From NCBI GenBank assembly GCA_964554365.1, contig CAZKOJ010000096.1:1-17077 (forward strand): a stretch of 17,077 nucleotides of DNA, read 5' to 3'. Shown here piece by piece: positions 1 to 6,693 of this stretch (position 1 is its first letter; each line of letters starts with the position of its first letter). The DNA is from Clostridium_AM sp964554365. Its GTDB lineage: Bacteria; Bacillota; Clostridia; Clostridiales; Clostridiaceae. The position numbers were made by a program, and so were the translations under genes. Below the pieces are notes generated by a model. It was not told the origin of the DNA, searched no databases, and saw nothing but the letters and a program-made list of their open reading frames with translations.

Positions 1-78
1 GCATTAGGCCTTCTTAATAAACGGACGGTTTTTCGAATAATATATTCAAGCGTAGGCCACTCTAAATTTGTGTCGTAA
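1..78 (+). other. possible C-terminal tail of an ORF entering from the left edge
   Basis: Frame 1 is open from the first base and stops with TAA at 76-78, giving a 25-residue basic tail (ALGLLNKRTVFRII...). It would converge on the antiporter gene, whose stop lies 20 bases away. These first ~85 bases have more GC and CG than the surrounding intergenic DNA and contain TAGGCC twice. I do not recognise the peptide. It may be the end of a mobile-element gene or simply non-coding DNA. Confidence 0.2.
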
Positions 79-98
79 TTCGCTTATATTATCTATTT

Positions 99-1139
99 TT
101 AAATTAAAAATGCTAGTGCTATTATTATATAAACTGCAATGAGTTGTATCCCCTCAAGCCAGTTAGATTCTCCATCATTAGCTACTCTATTTGCTATAAA
201 CACAGACACTATTAATGCTACTAGTTCAAATTCATTGAATATTATGCTCATAGGTTTAAATAAAAGACTTATAAATACAAGTATGGGAGCCACAAATAAT
301 ATTATTTGCAAACTAGATCCTATAGCTATTTCTATAGCTACATCCATCTTATTTTTCATAGCCATAATTATAGCAGTACTATGCTCAGCTGCATTTCCTA
401 TTATTGGAATTATTATTATACCTACAAAAAATTTACTCAATCCTATAGTTTCTGTCATTGGTTCCACAGAACTTACCAAAAACTCACTTTCTAATGCAAT
501 AACTAAAGTAGCTATAAGTAGCACTGCTATAGATTTTTTCAAACTCCACCTTGGATTACCAGTTTCTTTATGATCTGAACCATATATGTCTTTATGAGTG
601 TAAAATGAAAAATATAACCCTAATAAATATATCATAAACATGGATAGGGCTACTGCAATACTTAACCATTCATATTTAGACGTAACTAATTCACTATTTA
701 CTGTATGTGTAAAAATAGCAGGTATACTGAGTCCTATAACTGCAAATAGCAGCATACTAGAAGAAACTTCTACTGCCTTTCTATTAAATTTTTGTGTTTT
801 GTACTTGCATCCTCCAAGAAACATACTTGCTCCAAGTACCAATAATATATTACCAATAACTGAGCCTGCAATAGACGCTTTAACTACATCAAAAAGCCCT
901 GCTTTTAAAGCAAAAAATGATATTATAAGTTCTGTTGCGTTTCCAAAAGTGGCATTTAAAAATCCTCCTATTCTAGGTCCTGAATACATGGATATCTCCT
1001 CAGTAGCCTCTCCCATAAGTCCTGCTAAAGGTATTATGGAAATACTGGCAAATGTAAAAATCCATATGGGATTCAATTTCATAAATTCAGCTATTATGCT
1101 AATAGGGATAAAAACTAAGAAAAACTTTAAAAAACCCAT
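99..1139 (-). CDS. cax: CAX-family calcium/cation:proton antiporter
   Basis: This 346-residue polytopic membrane protein has about 10-11 hydrophobic segments. It has the duplicated layout of the CAX (Ca2+/H+ exchanger) family. The two signature repeats are visible: GNATELI at residues 66-72 in the first half and GNAAEH at 248-253 in the second. Their acidic residues bind the cation in known CAX structures. An acidic stretch, GEATEEIS (43-50), lies near the start, and a polar linker (about residues 181-203) separates the halves. By family the protein exports Ca2+ (or Mn2+ or Na+) from the cytoplasm in exchange for protons; the ion cannot be told from sequence. The ATG is preceded by GAAAGGAG with good spacing. 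It appears to be monocistronic and divergent from the NusG-domain gene. Confidence 0.9.
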   Translation of the reverse strand: MGFLKFFLVFIPISIIAEFMKLNPIWIFTFASISIIPLAGLMGEATEEISMYSGPRIGGFLNATFGNATELIISFFALKAGLFDVVKASIAGSVIGNILLVLGASMFLGGCKYKTQKFNRKAVEVSSSMLLFAVIGLSIPAIFTHTVNSELVTSKYEWLSIAVALSMFMIYLLGLYFSFYTHKDIYGSDHKETGNPRWSLKKSIAVLLIATLVIALESEFLVSSVEPMTETIGLSKFFVGIIIIPIIGNAAEHSTAIIMAMKNKMDVAIEIAIGSSLQIILFVAPILVFISLLFKPMSIIFNEFELVALIVSVFIANRVANDGESNWLEGIQLIAVYIIIALAFLI

Positions 1140-1262
1140 TAATCTACTCCTTTCAATAATATCTAATATAATTATTCATAATTTATATTTTATCATCTCA
1201 TTATTTTCATGTATACTTATAATTTTCCTAAATAAAGATGTTTCTTATTTTTAGCTTTACCA

Positions 1263-1291
1263 TTGTAAATGGGTTTATATTATAGTAAAAT
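1263..1291 (+). promoter_or_regulatory. candidate sigma-A promoter for the NusG-II/Gx operon
   Basis: TTGTAA (1263-1268), 17 bases, then TAAAAT (1286-1291) point toward the + strand operon starting at 1472 and would give a leader of about 170 bases. The DNA is very AT-rich and other -10-like hexamers exist (for example TATAAT near 1336), so this is only the best-spaced candidate. The remainder of the 1140-1471 gap holds the antiporter ribosome binding site and a small hairpin, and no gene. Confidence 0.3.
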
Positions 1292-1402
1292 TTGATGGTA
1301 GTACCTATCCTAAATGAATTTAATTACTTATATATTGTATAATTGATTAAATTTATATTCAGTTAAAACACGTAATATTAAATGGACTCGCTTTAAATTC
1401 TT

Positions 1403-1437
1403 CATTGCCTTACAAGTTTCAACTTGCTTTTTCAATG
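1403..1437 (+). promoter_or_regulatory. small leader hairpin before the NusG-domain gene
   Basis: CAAGTT/AACTTG (1413-1418 and 1421-1426) form a 6-bp stem, with an outer CATTG/CAATG pairing (1403-1407 and 1433-1437). A short T run follows the inner stem. It ends 34 bases before the start codon. It could be a weak attenuator or a chance fold; no riboswitch class is recognised. Confidence 0.22.
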
Positions 1438-1471
1438 TGAGTTTAATGATTTTTAAAAGGTGGTATTTAAA

Positions 1472-1855
1472 ATGAAAAAAGGAGACAAAATAGCTGCTAT
1501 ATTAATAGCAATTTTGATTATAATAAGTGCAGCTTCAGTTTTTTTCTATAAGCAGTATATTAAAAGTTCCCATCATGTAGCTGTTATAAAACAAGATGGA
1601 AAAGTACTCAAAACTATAGATTTGAACAAAATAAAACAATCACAAAAAATAAAAATAACTTACAAGGATAAAAATTTCAATATGGTAGAAGTGGAACCTG
1701 GTAAAATAAGATTTGAAGATGCAGATTGTCCTGACAAAATCTGTGTTAAAACAGGATGGATATCTGAACCTGGTCAAACTTCAGTATGCCTTCCACACAG
1801 GTTAATGATTAAAATAGAAGGTAATAACGCACAGTTTGATCAAATATCAAATTAA
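1472..1855 (+). CDS. NusG domain II-containing membrane-anchored protein
   Basis: This 127-residue protein starts at the ATG at 1472, 8 bases after AAAAGGTGG. A GTG 12 bases upstream lies inside that ribosome binding site and is less likely. It has one N-terminal transmembrane anchor (about residues 7-26), a lysine-rich stalk, and an extracytoplasmic domain. The domain bears the family pattern CPDKICVKTGWI (Cys86, Cys91) and VCLPHRLMIKI (Cys106), typical of clostridial NusG_II proteins. These are separate from the transcription factor NusG and have no proven function. The next gene, a Gx-type membrane protein, begins 14 bases downstream, a pairing that I recall as common in Clostridia, often near Rnf or flavinylation genes. 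A role linked to extracytoplasmic redox or flavin chemistry is inference only. Confidence 0.85.
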   Translation: MKKGDKIAAILIAILIIISAASVFFYKQYIKSSHHVAVIKQDGKVLKTIDLNKIKQSQKIKITYKDKNFNMVEVEPGKIRFEDADCPDKICVKTGWISEPGQTSVCLPHRLMIKIEGNNAQFDQISN

Positions 1856-1869
1856 ATGAAGGTGTAATA

Positions 1870-2379
1870 ATGAAAACAACAAGAAAAATGGTATTCTTAA
1901 GTTTTTTAATAAGTATTGCCTTGGTAATATACATAGTAGAAGCACAAATACCGATGCCTTTACCTGGAATAAAACTTGGGCTTGCTAATATCATCTCCCT
2001 TGCAGCATTGATACTCATGGGCTGGAAAGAGGCCCTTCTTATAATGTTTTTAAGAACTCTTCTGGGGTCTATGTTTGGAGGTACCATGTCCTCCTTTATG
2101 TTCAGTATGGCCGGAGGAATATTAAGCAATATAGTAATGATTGTTCTATATAAATATTTCAAAGATTCTATTAGCTTATGGACAATAAGTATATGTGGCG
2201 CTATATTTCATAATATAGGACAGTTATTTGTGGCGTCCATAGTTATACAAGACTTTAGAATATATATATATCTTCCCATTCTTTTAGTATCAGCAGTAAT
2301 CACAGGATATTTTATAGGACTTTCAACAAAGTTTTTAACTAAGCATATAAATAAAATCACTATGTTTAAAAGCATTTAA
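1870..2379 (+). CDS. Gx transporter family / heptaprenyl diphosphate synthase component I-type membrane protein
   Basis: This 169-residue integral membrane protein has about five or six hydrophobic segments. The family hallmark MPLPGIKLGLANI is at residues 28-40, followed by MGWKEALLIMFLRTLLGS (50-67) and a glycine-rich MFGGTMSSFMFSMAGG stretch. Databases label such proteins 'heptaprenyl diphosphate synthase component I' (HepI) or 'Gx transporter'. The fold resembles the S components of ECF vitamin transporters, and the substrate is unknown. AAGGTG precedes the ATG. It sits 14 bases after the NusG-domain gene, so the two form one operon. No component II (polyprenyl synthetase) gene follows: a hairpin overlapping the last codons closes the operon. 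The synthase label should therefore be treated with caution here. Confidence 0.85.
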   Translation: MKTTRKMVFLSFLISIALVIYIVEAQIPMPLPGIKLGLANIISLAALILMGWKEALLIMFLRTLLGSMFGGTMSSFMFSMAGGILSNIVMIVLYKYFKDSISLWTISICGAIFHNIGQLFVASIVIQDFRIYIYLPILLVSAVITGYFIGLSTKFLTKHINKITMFKSI

Positions 2380-2410
2380 ATTTTACAGCTATTAAAATTT
2401 AAATGCTTTT
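2368..2410 (+). terminator. 18-bp hairpin terminator of the NusG-II/Gx operon
   Basis: The perfect inverted repeat 2368-2385 / 2393-2410 (18-bp arms, 7-base loop CAGCTAT) includes the last two sense codons and the stop codon of the Gx gene. The right arm ends in TTTT, so a short T run is part of the stem. The mirrored A/T arms could work in both directions. Confidence 0.7.
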
Positions 2411-2583
2411 ATGAAATAATTATAATTAATTTATTGTAATTATGTTCTATACATTAGTTTATTTAATTACATGTTTTATATTTTCTTAATAAAATATCAA
2501 TACATGTACTCCTAATAAAATATTATACATAAATGACAAAATGTTCACTTATATCTCATCTCAAAGTGGGTAAACTACAAAAT

Positions 2584-2603
2584 GTACTGGATGTATCCAA
2601 TAC
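2584..2603. promoter_or_regulatory. imperfect palindrome upstream of the repeat-protein gene, possible operator
   Basis: GTACTGGAT and ATCCAATAC flank a 2-base centre (8 of 9 positions paired), 24 bases before the start at 2628. It lies where an operator, or a hairpin next to the ribosome binding site, could act. No known regulator motif is matched with confidence. The rest of the 2411-2627 gap is AT-rich and shows nothing else that I can support. Confidence 0.22.
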
Positions 2604-2627
2604 AATTTATATATTTTAGGAGGATTA

Positions 2628-2930
2628 ATGTCTATGAATGATAAAAATTTACAAGAAACAAAAGATTTAAATGCTAAATCAAGATCAAATAAAGGTGTTG
2701 GTGGCCCCGCAAATTCTAATATGTCTAATATGTCTGGGAATGCTGATAATGCATCCTTACAGGAAGCTATACAGTTAAATGCTGAATCAAGATCAAATTC
2801 TGGTATCAACAGTGCTGCAAGCCCTAATATGACTAACATGAGTGGTGTTAGTACTGATGCCGATTCCTTAGAAGAAACAAAACAATTAAATGCTAAATCA
2901 AAAGCAAATAAGGGTAATTACAGTAAATAA
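2628..2930 (+). CDS. small three-repeat hydrophilic protein, spore-protein (gamma SASP)-like composition
   Basis: The 100-residue protein follows a strong AGGAGG (2618-2623). The start is ATG 2628 (4-base spacing) or ATG 2634 (10-base spacing). It has three copies of a motif of the form LxExxxLNAxSxxNxG, at residues 8-23, 44-59 and 81-96. The linkers are rich in Asn, Ser, Gly and Ala with NMSNMSG / NMTNMSG tails. It has no Cys, Trp, Phe or His and one Tyr near the end. This N/S/A/Q/K-rich, repeated, aromatic-poor makeup is like gamma-type small acid-soluble spore proteins, which serve as amino-acid stores in Bacillus spores. The classic GPR protease site is not obvious, however, and the match is compositional. 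It stands alone between terminators. Treat it as hypothetical, with a sporulation role as a guess. Confidence 0.6.
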   Translation: MSMNDKNLQETKDLNAKSRSNKGVGGPANSNMSNMSGNADNASLQEAIQLNAESRSNSGINSAASPNMTNMSGVSTDADSLEETKQLNAKSKANKGNYSK

Positions 2931-2933
2931 CTT

Positions 2934-2959
2934 TTCAGGCAGGATAAAACCTGCCTGAA
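2934..2959 (+). terminator. 10-bp hairpin just after the repeat-protein gene
   Basis: TTCAGGCAGG (2934-2943) pairs perfectly with CCTGCCTGAA (2950-2959) around the loop ATAAAA. It starts 4 bases after the stop codon. The stem is GC-rich for this genome but lacks a clean T run, so it may mainly protect the 3' end or pause polymerase before the stronger terminator that follows. Confidence 0.55.
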
Positions 2960-2972
2960 GTAATTTAATGAC

Positions 2973-3012
2973 AAAAATTATGCATGACCTTTTACAGTCA
3001 TGCATAATTTTT
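2973..3012. terminator. bidirectional terminator between the repeat-protein gene and rnfB1
   Basis: The arms 2973-2988 and 2997-3012 form a perfect 16-bp stem with an 8-base loop. The outer ends are AAAAA and TTTTT, so each strand ends in a T run. It lies between two convergent genes and overlaps the rnfB1 stop codon by two bases. It should stop both the + strand transcript and the long rnf cluster 1 transcript. Confidence 0.85.
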
Positions 3013-3832
3013 ATTGAGCTTTTTTTAATTTTATTTCTTCTCCGTAAGCTATAAGTGCATTTGTAGGACATTTTTGTATACATACTAAACATCTAACACA
3101 CTTTTCTTCATCAATCTTTGGCAGATTGTTCTCAAAAGTAATAGCTTTTTGTGGACAACTCTTTTCACATAAGCCACAAGTAATGCATCCAACCGAACAT
3201 GTCTCTTTTACTTCTTTTAGCTTGTTTTTTGAATTACATGCTACACGTATAAATTCTGTTGCAGCCATTAATTCTATTACTCCTTTTGGACATGCTTTTG
3301 CACAGGCTCCACAACCTACACAAGCATTCTCATCTACTTTAACAATCCCATTTACTATAGCCATAGCATCAAATTTGCAAGCCTTAACACAACTTCCAAG
3401 TCCTAAGCATCCAAATTCACAACTTTTACTACCAGCTCCTGGAGTTACCATAGCTTCTTTGCAATCCATTATGCCATAATATTCACCTTTTTGCTTTGCA
3501 TTATTAGAATTTCCACTGCATTTTACAAAAGCCTTTAAAGGTTCTGCTGCGCTAACCTGTACCCCCATAATTTGTGCTATACTTTCTGTTGTTGCAGCAC
3601 CTGCTGGTACACAGCAATTTGGTGCAGCTCCTTCTTCAACTACTGCTTGAGCATAGGCATCACATCCTGCAAAACCACAGCCTCCACAATTAGCTCCAGG
3701 TAAGCATTCTCTTACCAGTGGCACTCTGTCATCTACCTCTACTGCAAATTTCTTCGAAGCATAGCCTAAAACTATTCCAAATATCAATCCTAGTCCACCT
3801 AAACTTAATATAGGAAACAATAAATCATTCAT
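3011..3832 (-). CDS. rnfB: Rnf complex subunit RnfB, cluster 1 (ferredoxin-facing iron-sulfur subunit)
   Basis: RnfB is the electron entry subunit that accepts electrons from reduced ferredoxin. This 273-residue protein has an N-terminal membrane anchor (about residues 5-25), then a Fe-S domain with Cys49, Cys52, Cys57 and Cys74 (GANCGGCGFAGC). A region with Cys138, 142, 148 and 152 follows, and then ferredoxin-type motifs: Cys171/174/177/181, Cys212 or 216/219/222/226 and Cys245/248/251/255. The last one has canonical C-x2-C-x2-C-x3-CP spacing. The length fits the long clostridial RnfB and is well above the ~190 residues of enterobacterial RsxB. It is the last gene of the operon, 15 bases after rnfA1, with an AAAGGGGGA ribosome binding site, and the bidirectional terminator overlaps its stop. 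Confidence 0.97.
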   Translation of the reverse strand: MNDLLFPILSLGGLGLIFGIVLGYASKKFAVEVDDRVPLVRECLPGANCGGCGFAGCDAYAQAVVEEGAAPNCCVPAGAATTESIAQIMGVQVSAAEPLKAFVKCSGNSNNAKQKGEYYGIMDCKEAMVTPGAGSKSCEFGCLGLGSCVKACKFDAMAIVNGIVKVDENACVGCGACAKACPKGVIELMAATEFIRVACNSKNKLKEVKETCSVGCITCGLCEKSCPQKAITFENNLPKIDEEKCVRCLVCIQKCPTNALIAYGEEIKLKKAQ

Positions 3833-3847
3833 TAATCAAGTCCCCCT

Positions 3848-4435
3848 TTACTTTAGCAATCCTGAAAAGCCTAAAAATGCTATAGCCATCAAGCCTGCTG
3901 ATATTAATGTTATTGGTAACCCCTGCATGGCTTCCGGAATGCTTTCATTTGCTTCCATTCTTTCTCTTAGCCCTGCAAGAAGTACTATAGCTAACATATA
4001 TCCTAATCCAGAGCTTACTCCAAATATCATAGATTCTAATAAATTAAGTTTTTCGTTCATATTTATAATAACTGCACCAAGAATTGCACAGTTAGTTGTT
4101 ATTAAAGGAAGAAATATTCCAAGAGCTTTATAAAGACTTGGACTCTTTTTCTTTATTACCATTTCAACAAACTGAACTAAAGATGCTATAACCAAAATAA
4201 AAGCTATAGTATATAAATAAGTTATATTTAAAGGTACAAGTATAAAATCATATACCCTGTAGGATATAAAAGATGCTAATCCCATAACAAAAGTAACCGC
4301 AACTCCCATCCCAACTGCAGTATCTATCTTTTTTGATACTCCAAGAAATGAGCATATACCTAAAAATCTTGACAAAACAAAGTTATTTACAAATAATGCT
4401 CCTATTACCAAAGCGAATATTTTCATATTTTTCAC
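3848..4435 (-). CDS. rnfA: Rnf complex membrane subunit RnfA, cluster 1
   Basis: This 195-residue protein with six predicted membrane helices has the expected length for RnfA/NqrE. RnfA and RnfE form an inverted pair of integral subunits that hold a [2Fe-2S] cluster in the middle of the membrane, by analogy with Na+-NQR NqrD/NqrE. Both expected ligand cysteines are present: Cys28 in RFLGICSFLG and Cys116 in TTNCAILG. The conserved NNFVLSRFLG opening (residues 17-26) and a C-terminal GLPITLISAGLMAIAFLGFSG are typical. It starts after GAAAGGTG, 42 bases downstream of rnfE1. That is the longest gap inside cluster 1; in cluster 2 the equivalent genes overlap. Confidence 0.97.
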   Translation of the reverse strand: MKNMKIFALVIGALFVNNFVLSRFLGICSFLGVSKKIDTAVGMGVAVTFVMGLASFISYRVYDFILVPLNITYLYTIAFILVIASLVQFVEMVIKKKSPSLYKALGIFLPLITTNCAILGAVIINMNEKLNLLESMIFGVSSGLGYMLAIVLLAGLRERMEANESIPEAMQGLPITLISAGLMAIAFLGFSGLLK

Positions 4436-4477
4436 CTTTCCTTCATTTTTAATAAAAGAATTTAAATTATTATCCCA

Positions 4478-5098
4478 CTAAGCCGCTTTACTTTTTAATT
4501 TCTTTTTCTTATTTATATTTATTACATTGATAATAGCCATAAGTATGCCTAGCGTGAAGAATGCTCCTGGTGCTAATATCATTATTAAAGCGGGTTGAAA
4601 TGAAGCGGGCATTATTTGCATATCAAATATTCTACCAGTTCCAAATAATTCTCTAACTAACCCTACAATAAGTAGTGAAGCTGTAAACCCTAGTCCTTGT
4701 CCTAATCCATCAAAAATAGATGATATAGGTGGATTCTTTGAAGCATATGCCTCAGCTCTTCCTAAGATAACACAGTTAACAACTATAAGAGGTATAAATA
4801 TACCTAGAGCCTTATATAAAGCTGGCACAAATCCCTGCATCAAAAACTGAAGTAATGTAACAAAAGATGCAATAATAACTATAAAAGCAGGTATACGTAT
4901 CTTATCTGGAATAACTTTTCTAAGTAGTGATACAACAAAATTTGATCCTATTAAAACTACTGTAGATGCAAGTCCCATCCCTATTGCATTTTTAGCACTA
5001 GTTGTTACTGCAAGAGTTGGACACATAGCAAGTACTTGTATAAATATTACGTTTTCTGTAAATATTCCATTTTTAAGTCTTTCCATTAAAACCTTCAT
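4478..5098 (-). CDS. rnfE: Rnf complex membrane subunit RnfE, cluster 1
   Basis: This 206-residue, six-helix membrane protein is homologous to NqrD and pairs with RnfA. It has both conserved cysteines thought to bind the intramembrane [2Fe-2S] cluster: Cys26 in LAMCPTLAVT and Cys109 in VVNCVILGRAEAYA. The strictly conserved GRAEA segment follows the second one. The FDGLGQGLGF and PGAFFTLG motifs are also typical. Its ATG overlaps the rnfG1 stop by one base (TAATG), which implies translational coupling. Compared with the paralog RnfE2, this copy has the standard residues, so it serves as the in-window reference for judging the variant. Confidence 0.97.
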   Translation of the reverse strand: MKVLMERLKNGIFTENVIFIQVLAMCPTLAVTTSAKNAIGMGLASTVVLIGSNFVVSLLRKVIPDKIRIPAFIVIIASFVTLLQFLMQGFVPALYKALGIFIPLIVVNCVILGRAEAYASKNPPISSIFDGLGQGLGFTASLLIVGLVRELFGTGRIFDMQIMPASFQPALIMILAPGAFFTLGILMAIINVININKKKKLKSKAA

Positions 5099-5673
5099 TA
5101 TTTTTGACCTCCCTTCAGTTTTTCAGTATAGAAAGCCACCGCCTCATTAGCGCCTTTTGTAACTGCATTTGAAGTTATTGTAGCTCCTGTTATAGCTTGT
5201 ATTTCATTTGGAGCTGATGGCTCTTTTTTTACTACTTGAAGAGGTTTATCTATAGTTTTTCCTTTATATTGTACTGAAAACTTTGGTTCTGAAGCATTAG
5301 CTCCAAGACCTGGAGTTTCAGAATGTGCTAATATTTTTATACCATCTATTTTTCCATCTTTAGATATCCCAACCATCATTTCTATTTTTCCACTATATCC
5401 TTTTGGAGCAACCTTTATAGCATAGCCTGCAGTTTCTCCAGAGTTAGTTTTTCCTTCATTTACTTCTAGTATTTCTCCTGAAGTTTTAACATCAGATTTA
5501 TTAAATACATCTGCTTTAGGTACAATCTCTTTCATAGCATCACTATTAGTTTTTTCTATTTGTTTTGCTATAGGAGCCCTTGTAATACTATTAGCAGCTC
5601 CTAAAATTAATCCTGCTACAGCTGTAATCAATAAAAGAATTAATCCTAATTTTATAGTTTCCTTTTTCTGCAT
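5098..5673 (-). CDS. rnfG: Rnf complex FMN-carrying subunit RnfG, cluster 1
   Basis: The 191-residue protein has one N-terminal membrane anchor (about residues 8-28) and an extracytoplasmic FMN-binding domain. The motif QAITGATITS contains Thr165, the residue expected to carry covalent FMN through a phosphoester bond made by ApbE. Other family marks are GYSGKIEMMVGI (92-103) and HSETPGLGANA (117-127), near the flavin in RnfG/NqrC proteins. RnfG passes electrons between RnfD and the rest of the chain on the outer side of the membrane. Its ATG comes one base after the rnfD1 stop, with GGGAGGTG inside the rnfD1 3' end. Its stop overlaps the rnfE1 start. No apbE gene is present in the window. Confidence 0.96.
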   Translation of the reverse strand: MQKKETIKLGLILLLITAVAGLILGAANSITRAPIAKQIEKTNSDAMKEIVPKADVFNKSDVKTSGEILEVNEGKTNSGETAGYAIKVAPKGYSGKIEMMVGISKDGKIDGIKILAHSETPGLGANASEPKFSVQYKGKTIDKPLQVVKKEPSAPNEIQAITGATITSNAVTKGANEAVAFYTEKLKGGQK

Positions 5674-5674
5674 A

Positions 5675-6676
5675 TTACTTCACCTCCCCAGTACCAAATA
5701 CACGTGGAGTAACGTATTTATCAATTACTGGCACAAATAAGTTCATTATAAGTATTGAATAAGAAACACCTTCTGGATATCCTCCAAATATACGAATTAT
5801 AGTAGCTATAAAACCACATCCAAAAGCAAAAATCACTTGCCCTTTTTTAGTCATTGGAGATGTAGTGTAATCTGTTGCCATGAAGAAAGCTCCAATCATT
5901 AATCCACCAATAAATATTTCATATAATCCATTTCCAGTCATGAATCCATTTCTTCCTATAACTGTAGTTAAAACAAATACCGTACCTATATAAGTAACTG
6001 GTATATGCCATGTTATTACTTTTTTATAAATCAAATATAAACCGCCTATAATTAAAGCTATAGCTGAAGTTTCTCCAATACATCCACCTACATTACCTAT
6101 AAATACATTCGACAGACTTGGAAGAATACCTGGTTCATTTTTTAATATAGCAAGTGGTGTTGGACCCGTAACTCCATCTAGCGTCCAAGTAGTCATAGCT
6201 ACTGGCCATGAAGCAAGCAAAAATGCTCTTGCAGCTAGCGCAGGATTCACAATATTTTGTCCCAATCCCCCAAAGAACTGCTTAACCACTATAATAGCAA
6301 ATACTGATCCTACTACAGCCATCCATAAAGGTAGAGTAGGCGGAACATTAAATGCAATAAGTAGTCCTGTTACTACCGCACTAAAATCGCTTATAGTTAC
6401 TTTTTTTCCTGTAGATTTTTGCCATATAAATTCTGAAAGCACACAAGCTATTATACATGTAAGTATTACCATAAGCCCTTGGAGCTTAAAGAAATATACA
6501 CCTGCTAAAGTTGCTGGAATAAGAGCTATTGTTACATCTCTCATTACGGATTGTATTGTATTATTATCACGAATATGAGGAGATGAAGACAATGTAAACC
6601 TAGAAACTTTTTTAACGCTTGATTCTATATCTTTATTCTGTAAAGTTTGTGATGTCTCTTTTGTTAACTGAGTCAT
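5675..6676 (-). CDS. rnfD: Rnf complex FMN-carrying membrane subunit RnfD, cluster 1
   Basis: This 333-residue integral membrane protein (about ten helices) is homologous to NqrB. RnfD carries covalent FMN on a Thr and is thought to take part in ion translocation. The expected site is DGVTGPTPL (residues 167-175), so Thr173 is the candidate. The usual residue just before this Thr is Ala (as in SGAT or TSAT), whereas here it is Pro172. SSPHIR (31-36), GGLGQNIVNPALAAR (136-150) and IGGLMIGAFFMATDYTTSP are typical RnfD segments. An ~18-residue N-terminal extension rich in Thr, Ser and Lys precedes the first conserved block and is absent in the cluster 2 copy. AAGGAGTGA precedes the ATG, 17 bases after rnfC1. 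Confidence 0.96.
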   Translation of the reverse strand: MTQLTKETSQTLQNKDIESSVKKVSRFTLSSSPHIRDNNTIQSVMRDVTIALIPATLAGVYFFKLQGLMVILTCIIACVLSEFIWQKSTGKKVTISDFSAVVTGLLIAFNVPPTLPLWMAVVGSVFAIIVVKQFFGGLGQNIVNPALAARAFLLASWPVAMTTWTLDGVTGPTPLAILKNEPGILPSLSNVFIGNVGGCIGETSAIALIIGGLYLIYKKVITWHIPVTYIGTVFVLTTVIGRNGFMTGNGLYEIFIGGLMIGAFFMATDYTTSPMTKKGQVIFAFGCGFIATIIRIFGGYPEGVSYSILIMNLFVPVIDKYVTPRVFGTGEVK

Positions 6677-6693
6677 TTAAATTCACTCCTTGT

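Noticed and set aside
640..1254. 204-residue + strand ORF opposite the antiporter gene
   Set aside because: It is the mirror frame of a well-supported CAX gene on the other strand, with no ribosome binding site or family resemblance.
2628..2930. DNA-level tandem repeat or CRISPR-like array in the repeat-protein gene
   Set aside because: The repetition is at protein level with a ~110-base period, imperfect DNA and a clear ribosome binding site and stop, so it is a coding repeat. No CRISPR array occurs in the window.
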